A stretch of DNA of 64,000 nucleotides from Lachnospiraceae bacterium AC2031 (GTDB taxonomy: Bacteria > Bacillota > Clostridia > Lachnospirales > Lachnospiraceae), in assembly GCA_000687975.1 (NCBI GenBank), contig JIAB01000001.1, positions 2,704,001-2,768,000 on the forward strand, written 5' to 3'. This document shows, one piece after another, positions 25,030-32,177 of the stretch. A model generated the notes under the pieces. The model made no database searches. It was not told the origin of the DNA and saw only the letters and a list, made by a program, of their open reading frames with translations. Within the stretch, counting starts at the first letter, position 1, and each line of letters opens with the position of its first letter. The position numbers and the translations under genes were made by a program.

Positions 25030-25923
25030 CTAATCGTCTAATTTGTTGATGTTGATATTTCCAGACGAAGTATCAATGCTCATCTTGTTGGTTCCCTTTC
25101 CACAAACGTAAGAATTATCATCCTTTGTGAATGGAAGATCATAGTTGATCTTTCCGCTTGATACATCTAAGGATGCTTTAAGATCTGAGTCTGCAGGGAG
25201 ATTAACATTTACAGTACCAGAAGAAGCTGAAATATCTGAGTTTTCTGGAGCTGTTTTAAGTGAATATTCAGCATTTCCGCTTGAGGTATTTGATGTAAGA
25301 TTCTTGATAAAATCTCCAGTCACCTTAATATTTCCAGAACTTGCTTCGTTCTTCATAGTCTCAACATTTTCTACTGTAGCATCTATCTTACCGGAGGATG
25401 TATCAATGGAGATAGAGTCACTATTACCACTTTGGGTAAGAGTAATGTCTCCTGAAGAAGCATCGATCTCTATATTTTTTGCTTCGCACTGGATGTCTGT
25501 GTCAGCAGAAGAAACTTCAATCTTCAAATCCTCCAGCTTTAAATCTTCTGGAATAATTACTTCCAATTCCTTATGCATATTTGAAAAATTAATATTATTT
25601 GTTGACTCGCAAAACTTTACATATAGAGTCGAACCATCAACCCATGTGTGAACCATATGGCTCTCATCAAGGGTTTTATTCGATGTCTCCTTAACGAAGA
25701 TCTTGCTCTTGGAATCGCTTGTGAGCTTCACTTCACCAGATCGATAGTCAATATTTATTGTGTCGATGTCTTCGGTAAAGGTCTGGTCGCCTGCCTCATA
25801 CTTATCTGCATTTGCATAAGTATAGTTAAATCCAAATGTACATCCAGTCAGACTTACAAGAGAAATACTGGTGATGGCCGCAATTCCTACGAGAGACTTG
25901 ATAAACTTACTGAGTGATTTCAT
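25030..25923 (-). CDS. DUF4097-type beta-repeat lipoprotein
   Basis: A 297-residue lipoprotein: signal peptide, lipobox LTGC (Cys28), then a series of short beta-strand repeats marked by recurring SSG turns (EVSSADTDI, DASSGDITL, DTSSGKIDA, EASSGNIKV, NTSSGNAEY, SASSGTVNV, DVSSGKINY, DTSSGNINI). This is the DUF4097 adhesin-like beta-helix pattern, often found in genes linked to cell-envelope stress regulation. The gene stands alone on the minus strand with a boxed promoter (26002 to 25970) that matches those of the ABC/two-component module at 2.7-10 kb. Function unknown; surface-exposed by inference. Confidence 0.88.
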   Translation of the reverse strand: MKSLSKFIKSLVGIAAITSISLVSLTGCTFGFNYTYANADKYEAGDQTFTEDIDTINIDYRSGEVKLTSDSKSKIFVKETSNKTLDESHMVHTWVDGSTLYVKFCESTNNINFSNMHKELEVIIPEDLKLEDLKIEVSSADTDIQCEAKNIEIDASSGDITLTQSGNSDSISIDTSSGKIDATVENVETMKNEASSGNIKVTGDFIKNLTSNTSSGNAEYSLKTAPENSDISASSGTVNVNLPADSDLKASLDVSSGKINYDLPFTKDDNSYVCGKGTNKMSIDTSSGNININKLDD

Positions 25924-25969
25924 TTTATATTGATCTTTCCTTTCTTCGCTTTTTTGATCTTATGGGTGC

Positions 25970-26002
25970 ATTATACGGGAAAAATTATTAAATAGTCCTT
26001 AA
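25970..26002 (-). promoter_or_regulatory. Regulated promoter P3 of the DUF4097 gene
   Basis: Minus strand: TTAAGGACTATTTAATAA from 26002, TATAAT at 25975-25970 (27 nt after box start). The start point would fall about 40 nt before the ATG at 25923. No separate -35 is seen, which suggests activator dependence. Confidence 0.65.
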
Positions 26003-26066
26003 ATAGAGATTGTCTTTTTATTAAATCTTTTTTAATTGAAAAAATGGATGAAAAATACGAATTATA

Positions 26067-26095
26067 TTGACAGAAACACTCCGGGGTTGTATTAT
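26067..26095 (+). promoter_or_regulatory. Promoter of the TetR/hydrolase operon
   Basis: TTGACA at 26067-26072, 17-nt spacer, TATTAT at 26090-26095: near-consensus vegetative promoter about 50 nt before the TetR start. A clear operator palindrome was not found. Confidence 0.6.
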
Positions 26096-26142
26096 GACTA
26101 AAATTATGAAAATGGTCAAAAAGATTATTAAAGGAAAATGGT

Positions 26143-26733
26143 ATGCCCAAAATATATTCAGAAGAAGAACGAAAAGATATAGTGAGCCGTTTAAAAGCAG
26201 AAGCAAATATACTCATGCTGGAGAAGGGGGTAAAGAAGACTACGGTGGATGAACTGGTAAAGAGAGCAGGAATTCCAAAGGGTACATTTTATCTTTTCTA
26301 TCCTTCAAAAGAGATGCTGCTTTTCGACTGCGCTCAGGACTTTCATGAGGAAGTGGATGAGTTTGTTTCAAAAGGAATGGAACAAGCTGATGGAGTAGAA
26401 GCAGTTGTAGATGTGATTATGGGTGCGGTTAACATAACTCAGAATTCCTGTCTAAGAGTACTTCTGGAACCGGAATCTATGAACCTTGTTTTGTCAAAAA
26501 TCCCGGAAGAGGTTTTAGAAAAACACAGACAGGAGGATGCTGATAGAGGAGAAAAGATTATAGAAACACTCGCTGCTAAGAATGGCATAAGTGTTGAAGA
26601 ATTATCAGGCGCATTTACCATGATCCTTTTCGGTACCATGTATAAACAGGTAGTGGGTGAGGATGTGATTGAAGGTAGCACGAGATTGCTGGTCCGAGGA
26701 CTTGTAAAACAGCTTTTTGAAGGAAAGAAATAA
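26143..26733 (+). CDS. TetR/AcrR-family regulator
   Basis: A 196-residue regulator. The N-terminal HTH is typical: LMLEKGVKKTTVDELVKRAGIPKGTFYLFYPSKEMLLFDCAQ (about residues 24-65). The C-terminal ligand domain is unassigned. It is the first gene of an operon with two alpha/beta hydrolases, the first beginning 3 nt after its stop. A TetR repressor co-transcribed with its target enzymes would sense their substrate; that is inference. Confidence 0.9.
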   Translation: MPKIYSEEERKDIVSRLKAEANILMLEKGVKKTTVDELVKRAGIPKGTFYLFYPSKEMLLFDCAQDFHEEVDEFVSKGMEQADGVEAVVDVIMGAVNITQNSCLRVLLEPESMNLVLSKIPEEVLEKHRQEDADRGEKIIETLAAKNGISVEELSGAFTMILFGTMYKQVVGEDVIEGSTRLLVRGLVKQLFEGKK

Positions 26734-26735
26734 AG

Positions 26736-27599
26736 ATGAAGACGATATATAAATCCATTGAAGGGAAAAATAAAATACTTGAACTATACGATAGCCAGAT
26801 GGCGAGGCTAAGGGTTCCTTATAAAGATCTCTTTGTTGAGACAACATTTGGCAAGACTCATATAGTTGTGACAGGGAAAATGGATGGCGAGCCTCTTCTT
26901 GTACTTCACGGAGGAAATGCAACCACTGCATATAATCTTATAGGTTTTGATTTTATGCTGGATGACTTCCATATATATGCAGTTGATACCATCGGACATC
27001 CTGGAAAGAGTGCAGAGACAAGTCTTTCTCCAAAGGGATACGACTACGGTGAGTGGCTTAGTCAGGTCATCACATCTCTTGGATTTGAAAGTATGTCCTG
27101 CTGTTCTGGATCCTTTAGTTCCGGCATTTTAGCGAAGGCGATGTGCGTGGCGCCTGAAAAGATAAAGAAGGCACTTCTCTATGTTCCATCAGGAATTAAA
27201 AATGCACCTGCTATTAATAGTAGCTCAATGATGTTTCCGATGATAATGTACTGGATTACCAAGAAAGACAAATGGCTTCGAAAAACGATAATGCCGATAG
27301 CAATTACGGAGGATAACATTTCCGATGAAATGTATCAGACGGCTAAGCTTAGTATTACCTACAGTAAAGTAAAAACTGGAATGCCTAGTAATGTTTCGGG
27401 TAAGCTGATGATGAGATGCAAGGCGCCAACACTTGTTATGGGAGCTGAGAAAGATTGCCTCTTTCCAGGCGAGGGTGTTATAAAGAGGGCTAAAGAAATC
27501 ATCCCTAATTGTACCACCTATCTAATAAAGGGACGAGGCCATCTGCATTACATGACTGACGAAGAGAAAGAAATGATAAGAACTTTCTTCTTAGATTAA
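26736..27599 (+). CDS. Alpha/beta-hydrolase fold protein with degenerate nucleophile elbow
   Basis: A 287-residue alpha/beta-hydrolase. The oxyanion region reads LLVLHGGNATTAYN, a later strand reads HIYAVDTIGHPGKS, and a C-terminal LIKGRGHLHYMTDEE supplies the catalytic His. The nucleophile elbow, usually G-x-S-x-G, reads SGSFSSG, so both flanking Gly positions are altered although a Ser is in place. It may still be active. It lies 3 nt after the TetR gene and 15 nt before an HSL-type esterase. The substrate is unknown. Confidence 0.82.
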   Translation: MKTIYKSIEGKNKILELYDSQMARLRVPYKDLFVETTFGKTHIVVTGKMDGEPLLVLHGGNATTAYNLIGFDFMLDDFHIYAVDTIGHPGKSAETSLSPKGYDYGEWLSQVITSLGFESMSCCSGSFSSGILAKAMCVAPEKIKKALLYVPSGIKNAPAINSSSMMFPMIMYWITKKDKWLRKTIMPIAITEDNISDEMYQTAKLSITYSKVKTGMPSNVSGKLMMRCKAPTLVMGAEKDCLFPGEGVIKRAKEIIPNCTTYLIKGRGHLHYMTDEEKEMIRTFFLD

Positions 27600-27614
27600 T
27601 TGGGTAACAATAAT

Positions 27615-28535
27615 ATGAAATATAACATAGATAAAGAATTAAAAAGTATTTCTATATACAGCGGTTCAGTGGTTGGGCGTCTGTATCCACTGCTCAATAT
27701 TGGATACAAGTTAAACAGACCTAAGTCAGACAAGTTTGTTGGAGTTCGCAGGATATCTACGCCAGGATATAAAGGGGCGAAGATACCAACACTTATCTTT
27801 GAACCTAAAAAGCTTGCAGAATCTGTTGAGGATCTTCCATGCATCATGTTTTTTCATGGTGGTGGTTTTTTGATGAGTGCGTCAGGTGCTCATTATCAGG
27901 TAGCCAAGTGGTATGCACATAAGCTGAACGCAAAAGTAATCATGCCTGACTACAGACTAATGCCGAAATATACATATCCGGTTGCAATCGAGGATTGCTA
28001 TAACACTTATATATGGGTGTTAAAAAATGCTTCTAAACTTGGAATTAATAAAGAAAGACTCATTGTGACAGGAGATAGTGCAGGTGGAAATATTGCTGGG
28101 GCAGTTGTATCAATGCTACATGATAGAAAAGAGTCTCTCCCTAAATGTGTGATGCTAATTTATCCTGCTCTTGATAAACGAATGATTACAGAATCTATGA
28201 AAAAATTCACTGATACACCGATATGGGATTCGTGTTGTAATAAACTATTTTGGGATATGTATCTAAAGAATCAGGATTTTAAACAGGCGAAGTATGCCTC
28301 TATCTCAGAACTTGACTTATTGGATTATTTCCCAGAGACATATGTTGAAGTAGCTGAGTTTGATTGTCTTCATGATGAAGGGATAGCATTTGCAGATAGA
28401 TTAAAAGCGGAAGGCATCAGAGTGGAAGTGCACGATATTAAAGGTGCCTGTCACGGCTACGAAGCAGCAACAAAAAGCTCCCTTATACGTAGATGTATGA
28501 AACAACGTGTTAATTGGATAACAAAGATGTTATAA
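27615..28535 (+). CDS. HSL-family alpha/beta-hydrolase (esterase/lipase)
   Basis: A 306-residue enzyme of the hormone-sensitive-lipase family. The oxyanion motif HGGG is at 81-84, the nucleophile Ser155 lies in GDSAGG (153-158), the Asp is probable in VAEFDCLHDEG and the catalytic His in GACHGYE near the C-terminus. It would hydrolyse short-chain esters. Start: ATG at 27615, although an in-frame TTG at 27600 is possible; neither has a strong ribosome site. It is followed 7 nt later by repeat f. Confidence 0.88.
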   Translation: MKYNIDKELKSISIYSGSVVGRLYPLLNIGYKLNRPKSDKFVGVRRISTPGYKGAKIPTLIFEPKKLAESVEDLPCIMFFHGGGFLMSASGAHYQVAKWYAHKLNAKVIMPDYRLMPKYTYPVAIEDCYNTYIWVLKNASKLGINKERLIVTGDSAGGNIAGAVVSMLHDRKESLPKCVMLIYPALDKRMITESMKKFTDTPIWDSCCNKLFWDMYLKNQDFKQAKYASISELDLLDYFPETYVEVAEFDCLHDEGIAFADRLKAEGIRVEVHDIKGACHGYEAATKSSLIRRCMKQRVNWITKML

Positions 28536-28542
28536 TACAAAG

Positions 28543-28591
28543 GTGCAGGGGGGTCCGTCCCCACTGCACCTAGGTCTGTCCCTAGTTGCAC
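28543..28591. repeat. 49-nt hairpin repeat element f
   Basis: GTGCAGGGGGG-TCCGT-CCCCACTGCAC followed by the 22-nt half unit ending CTAGTTGCAC. It begins 7 nt after the esterase stop codon, in the same orientation as elements b and h. Confidence 0.85.
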
Positions 28592-28627
28592 GTTAATTAT
28601 ATAGGATATGGATAGAGATAAAAGAAG

Positions 28628-28945
28628 ATGGAAAAAAGCATAAAGAAAAAAATACTGTTTGTATTACCACCTATTATTTTGACAGCGCTCACTCTTATAT
28701 GGTACTTCAAGGAGGATGGCAGGTGGTATGACTATCATAATGAATGGGAGTGCCTCCCGTTACTTATCTGTCACATGCTCATGCCACTGTTTTACTTTGT
28801 GTGGATCATTATTGCTACGGTAAGGCAGATTAATAAAAGTACTCGTTCCAACGATAATATATTTTACCTCGTTGCCTCGATTATTTTATGGCTTAGTTGT
28901 GGAGTGGGATTATTCTTTTTTATAGTTTTTACCAGTGGAATGTAG
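28628..28945 (+). CDS. Small membrane protein, unknown function
   Basis: A 105-residue protein with three hydrophobic segments (about 8-24, 45-63 and 78-103) and a short extracytoplasmic stretch rich in aromatic and acidic residues (KEDGRWYDYHNEWE). I do not recognise the family. A weak AAAGAAGA precedes the ATG. The next gene begins 17 nt downstream, so the two are probably co-transcribed. Confidence 0.6.
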   Translation: MEKSIKKKILFVLPPIILTALTLIWYFKEDGRWYDYHNEWECLPLLICHMLMPLFYFVWIIIATVRQINKSTRSNDNIFYLVASIILWLSCGVGLFFFIVFTSGM

Positions 28946-28962
28946 TGTCTAAATGGAGCAAT

Positions 28963-29358
28963 ATGAGTAGTTTAAAGAAGAAAATAATAGTAGGCATCTG
29001 TGCTTTACTGGGATTGGTAGTAGTAATCTTTTTTTTGATCGAGATTAGTATATATTATTATCTAAAACAATACGGTTATGGTTTTGGTGAATTATACGAA
29101 GCTTCGGCTGTTTATTTTACCCATAGTGATGGCATCACAATCGGATCAGAGGACAACTATAGTGTCTATATAGGAGCACATGATTACATTTATGATGATG
29201 TTGTATCAAGTAAGGGATTTGAATTAACTGATCAAATGGGAGAAGGGCGGTTTTATAATAATGGTGAAGATGAGATATGTATAGTTGCTTCAGCTTCATG
29301 GTGTTATTGGTTTAGAATTTACCATATGTCTGATGGATATTATATTGAAGATTTTTAG
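28963..29358 (+). CDS. Small membrane-anchored protein, unknown function
   Basis: A 131-residue protein with one N-terminal membrane segment (about residues 6-28, IIVGICALLGLVVVIFFLIE) and a mostly beta, aromatic-rich outside domain. The ATG at 28963 follows TGGAG (28953-28957); the open frame reaches back into the preceding gene, but that part has no start context. No family recognised. The Trp/Tyr/Asp pattern recalls small immunity-type or sensor proteins, but this is not evidence. Confidence 0.55.
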   Translation: MSSLKKKIIVGICALLGLVVVIFFLIEISIYYYLKQYGYGFGELYEASAVYFTHSDGITIGSEDNYSVYIGAHDYIYDDVVSSKGFELTDQMGEGRFYNNGEDEICIVASASWCYWFRIYHMSDGYYIEDF

Positions 29359-29403
29359 GATAACTAAAGCATTATAGAAAAGACTCTGGAGGATGGTTTC
29401 AAA

Positions 29404-30057
29404 ATGGAAAATAAAAAAGTTACGGGATTTGACTATTTGTGGTGTGCATTATATGCGTGCGCTGCATTTGCTATTGAATTATTGCTTGTATTTATTGAAG
29501 GCAAACTCGGACTTGATATAAAGAATCTCACGGTATCACAGAGTATCATTCACTGGGTAGTAACGATAATACTGTGGGTGTCAGCCGGTTTACTGGTCAC
29601 CTATATAGGTAAAAAGACAACCGGTTTTGACATATGGAAACCAGGCGAAAAAATGAAAGCGTGGCAGTATATAGCAATCGTTGTATGCTTTGCTGTAAAT
29701 ATTGCAGCCAAGTATTTCGACTGGAATGGTTTCAAGGTTGTTAAGGAATGGCAATCAAGAGGACCGCTGCTGTTCTCATTCCAATATCTCTATTATATGG
29801 CAGAGGGCTTTCTGATCTCACTGGTAATCGTCTTTGGACAGATTGCATGTGAGAAATGGTTTAAGAATGAGAAGCTTCCTTATGGAGGTATTATCTTAGG
29901 ACTTACATGGGGGCTTATGCATATCTTTACAAAGAGAAGTCTGGCAATCGGACTTCTGTCAGCTTTTGGAGGATTCCTGTTCGGAGCGGCATACTTGCTT
30001 GTAAATAAGGATTATAGAAAAGCACTGCCTATTATAGCCCTGCTGTTTATGCTATAA
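29404..30057 (+). CDS. CPBP-like intramembrane protein, motif-degenerate
   Basis: A 217-residue membrane protein with six to seven hydrophobic segments. The C-terminal half resembles CPBP (CAAX-protease/bacteriocin-processing) intramembrane proteins: the stretch ILGLTWGLMHI carries the conserved His, and GFLFGAAYLL fits the last helix. The usual EExxxR motif is replaced by GQIACEKWF, so proteolytic activity is doubtful. A strong terminator follows at 30071. Confidence 0.55.
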   Translation: MENKKVTGFDYLWCALYACAAFAIELLLVFIEGKLGLDIKNLTVSQSIIHWVVTIILWVSAGLLVTYIGKKTTGFDIWKPGEKMKAWQYIAIVVCFAVNIAAKYFDWNGFKVVKEWQSRGPLLFSFQYLYYMAEGFLISLVIVFGQIACEKWFKNEKLPYGGIILGLTWGLMHIFTKRSLAIGLLSAFGGFLFGAAYLLVNKDYRKALPIIALLFML

Positions 30058-30070
30058 AGCGTTAGATATG

Positions 30071-30107
30071 GATGTCTCACTGTTTTACAGTGAGGCATCT
30101 TTTTTAT
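30071..30107 (+). terminator. Intrinsic terminator
   Basis: GATGTCTCACTG, loop TTTTA, CAGTGAGGCATC, then TTTTTTATTTT. A 12-bp stem with one mismatch, strong. Confidence 0.92.
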
Positions 30108-30114
30108 TTTATGC

Positions 30115-30165
30115 TTGACAAAATCGACACGCGTGTCTAAAATGAGAAAAACGACACGGGTGTCG
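30115..30165 (+). promoter_or_regulatory. TetR promoter with two palindromic operators
   Basis: TTGACA (30115-30120), 17-nt spacer, TAAAAT (30138-30143). The perfect palindrome GACACGCGTGTC (30126-30137) fills the spacer and CGACACGGGTGTCG (30152-30165) covers the start region. This is a textbook self-repression layout for the TetR gene at 30182. Confidence 0.8.
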
Positions 30166-30181
30166 AAAAAGGAGAACGCAT

Positions 30182-30760
30182 ATGCCAACAAAAGGAGAAC
30201 AAACAAGAGAACATATTATGGATGTATCTTATGCCTTGTTTGCAGAGAATGGATTTAAGCAGGTCACCATGAAGGATGTGTGTGGAATTACAGATATGAG
30301 CCGCGGAGGTCTGTATAGTCATTTTTCCAGCACAAAGGAACTCTTTGAAGCTATTCTCGAGAGAAAGACCAGCACAGATGAGATGAACTTTGAACAGGAT
30401 ATTAAGAACAATGTGCCAGCCACAACGATTCTGGAAAACGTATTAAAACATATGGAAGATGAGATGAATCATCCGGAGGATTCGCTCACAGCTGCAATAT
30501 ATGAATACGGTGAAGTTGTGGATTCTCAATTTATGGAGACACTTAATAAGAAAAGTATTAAAAGGTGGTCGGCCCTGATCAAATATGGAATTAAAAATGG
30601 TGAGTTTCAAGATGTGGACGTCGATGAAGTGGTTAACATAATTCTATATTCCTATCAGGGGGTCAGAATGTGGAGCAGGATAGTTCCAATGAAGAAGAAA
30701 GTAACTAAGTCGATAACAGATCATATTAGAAGTCAGTTGATAGGAGGAAAAAATGATTAG
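30182..30760 (+). CDS. TetR/AcrR-family regulator, self-regulated
   Basis: A 192-residue repressor-type protein. HTH: YALFAENGFKQVTMKDVCGITDMSRGGLYSHFSSTKELFEAIL (about 16-58). The ligand domain is unassigned. Two palindromic operators with the shared core GACAC-N2-GTGTC overlap its own promoter, so it very likely represses its own transcription and that of the GNAT genes behind it, the first of which overlaps its 3' end by 8 nt. AAAAAGGAG (30166-30174) gives a strong ribosome site. Confidence 0.93.
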   Translation: MPTKGEQTREHIMDVSYALFAENGFKQVTMKDVCGITDMSRGGLYSHFSSTKELFEAILERKTSTDEMNFEQDIKNNVPATTILENVLKHMEDEMNHPEDSLTAAIYEYGEVVDSQFMETLNKKSIKRWSALIKYGIKNGEFQDVDVDEVVNIILYSYQGVRMWSRIVPMKKKVTKSITDHIRSQLIGGKND

Positions 30761-31265
30761 ATTTATTAGACCAACAGAAGAACATAAGGAGGAGGCTCTG
30801 GCTTTCAAGCAGGAGTTTTTAGATAATGGAGAACATACAATAAACGGCAGTGAACTTTTTGATCAGATGAATTCGTATGAAGACTGGCTAAAGAGTGTAA
30901 CAGATAATATCTCAGAAGAGACAGTTAATCCAGATTGGGTTGTGACAGATACATTTTTTGCTTTGGACGAAAAAGATTCAATCGTAGGTATCATCGATTT
31001 TCGTCACGAACTTAACGGCTTTCTTATTGATTTTGGTAATACTGGCTATAGTGTTCGCCCTTCAGAGAGACGAAAGGGATATGCAACCGAGATGCTGCAT
31101 CAGCTTTTAGATGTTGCAAGAAATAGTGGACTTAATTCTCTTCAGCTTTCTGTTGAAAGAAGCAACGAGCCATCAGTAAAAACTATAGTAAAGAACGGCG
31201 GAGTGTATGAGAGAAGCTTCGAGTTCCAGGGAGAAGAGGCAGATGTGTACCGAATAAAACTATAA
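30753..31265 (+). CDS. GNAT-family N-acetyltransferase
   Basis: A 170-residue acetyltransferase. The coenzyme-binding motif reads YSVRPSERRKGYATEMLHQLLDVA, followed by LSVERSNEPSVKTIVKNGG, typical of GNATs. It overlaps the TetR gene by 8 nt and so falls under the same operator pair, making it a likely direct target of that repressor. It precedes another GNAT 16 nt downstream. The substrate may be a toxic amine or antibiotic (inference from the context). Confidence 0.88.
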   Translation: MIRFIRPTEEHKEEALAFKQEFLDNGEHTINGSELFDQMNSYEDWLKSVTDNISEETVNPDWVVTDTFFALDEKDSIVGIIDFRHELNGFLIDFGNTGYSVRPSERRKGYATEMLHQLLDVARNSGLNSLQLSVERSNEPSVKTIVKNGGVYERSFEFQGEEADVYRIKL

Positions 31266-31281
31266 AATCAGGAGACTAACT

Positions 31282-31737
31282 ATGAAGATTGTAAAAGCAG
31301 AATTTGATGATCTTAAAGAAATCCTTGAACTCCAGTATTTAGCTTATCAGAGCGAAGCAGCACTGTTTGGAACAGATGACATACCTCCACTTAAAGAAAC
31401 GCTTGAGGATGTTATCGAAGAATATAATAACGGTATCATTTTAAAGATGGAGTCTGATGAAAGTGAGATAGGAAAGATTATTGGTTCAGTAAGAGCTTAC
31501 GAAAAAGATGGAACTGCATATATCGGAAAGCTTATGGTTCATCCAGAATATAGAGGACAAGGCCATGGAACAAAGCTTCTTAATGAAATTCAGAATTTCT
31601 TTCCAGATAAAAGATATGAATTATTTACAAGTACGAGAAGTGTAGATAATATCCGTTTATATGAAAAGAATGGATTTAATAAGTTCAGACAGGAAGCGGT
31701 TACAGATGAACTGATATTTGTCTATATGGAAAAATAG
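31282..31737 (+). CDS. GNAT-family N-acetyltransferase
   Basis: A 151-residue GNAT: YIGKLMVHPEYRGQGHGTKLLNEI is motif A, and RSVDNIRLYEKNGFNKFRQEAV the C-terminal motif. It is the third gene of the TetR-controlled unit. Its stop codon TAG overlaps the first base of repeat g. The AGGAG at 31269-31273 is a good ribosome site. The substrate is unknown. Confidence 0.88.
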   Translation: MKIVKAEFDDLKEILELQYLAYQSEAALFGTDDIPPLKETLEDVIEEYNNGIILKMESDESEIGKIIGSVRAYEKDGTAYIGKLMVHPEYRGQGHGTKLLNEIQNFFPDKRYELFTSTRSVDNIRLYEKNGFNKFRQEAVTDELIFVYMEK

Positions 31738-31798
31738 TGCAAGTGGGGACAGACCTTGGTGCAATGGGGTCCGTCCCCACTGCACTTTCCCACTGCAC
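31737..31798. repeat. 49-nt hairpin repeat element g plus partial copy
   Basis: A 49-nt core (31737-31785) in the orientation of elements c and e, then an extra CCCACTGCAC and TTTTTT. The element begins on the last base of the GNAT stop codon and may double as its terminator. Confidence 0.85.
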
Positions 31799-31867
31799 TT
31801 TTTTGGATATGCTTTACGAGGGATAGTAGTAAAATGATACTTATTTTTGTGATATAGAAATTAATGA

Positions 31868-31896
31868 TTGACATTTATAGAATCAGTCTATATACT
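31868..31896 (+). promoter_or_regulatory. Strong promoter of the exporter leader
   Basis: TTGACA (31868-31873), 17-nt spacer, TATACT (31891-31896): near perfect consensus. Start expected near 31903. Confidence 0.75.
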
Positions 31897-31958
31897 TGGC
31901 AAATATAATAAAAAAAGGGACAGGTCTAACTGTCAAATTCATGAAAGGAAAATATTCG

Positions 31959-32069
31959 ATGCTGTATCTTGTATCCAAAACTACATATACTAAGAACGTG
32001 GCAATGCACATTACTAAGGTGTATCGCCCTATTTTTGATTTTGTGGATATAGTGAAAGATAAGCAATAG
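31959..32069 (+). CDS. 36-residue candidate leader peptide
   Basis: ATG at 31959 with AAAGGA (31944-31949) 9 nt upstream; it ends TAG 32067-32069. The peptide starts MLYLVSKTTYTK and ends VKDKQ; it is not hydrophobic and matches no family I know. An in-frame ATG at 31941 would add six residues but has no ribosome site. The codons for KDK contain the 10-mer that is complementary to the downstream terminator arm, so translating ribosomes would control whether that terminator forms. A free-standing small protein is the alternative. Confidence 0.55.
   Translation: MLYLVSKTTYTKNVAMHITKVYRPIFDFVDIVKDKQ
32054..32063 (+). promoter_or_regulatory. Antiterminator segment inside the leader ORF
   Basis: GAAAGATAAG is the exact reverse complement of CTTATCTTTC at 32107-32116, which is the inner left arm plus loop of the terminator. 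Pairing of these two would prevent terminator folding. Confidence 0.6.
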
Positions 32070-32101
32070 GTTATATATTCTTAATTAAGTTTGTAATGTT
32101 A

Positions 32102-32135
32102 AACCACTTATCTTTCGAGATAGGTGGTTTTCTTG
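32102..32135 (+). terminator. Terminator/attenuator upstream of the ABC exporter
   Basis: AACCACTTATCT, TTCG tetraloop, AGATAGGTGGTT, then TTCTTGTTT. A 12-bp stem with one T-G wobble. It ends 43 nt before the exporter's ATG. Confidence 0.85.
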
Positions 32136-32177
32136 TTTATTAGGTGGCAGAAGTGCAGCCAAAGATGGAGGAAAAAA

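Larger units (their letters stand above)
31799..32177. other. 379-nt leader region before the ABC exporter
   Basis: Holds a consensus promoter (31868-31896), a small dyad GACAG/CTGTC (31919-31934), a 36-codon ORF (31959-32069), an antiterminator-like 10-mer (32054-32063) and a terminator (32102-32135). No promoter is apparent between the terminator and the exporter start. Confidence 0.7.
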
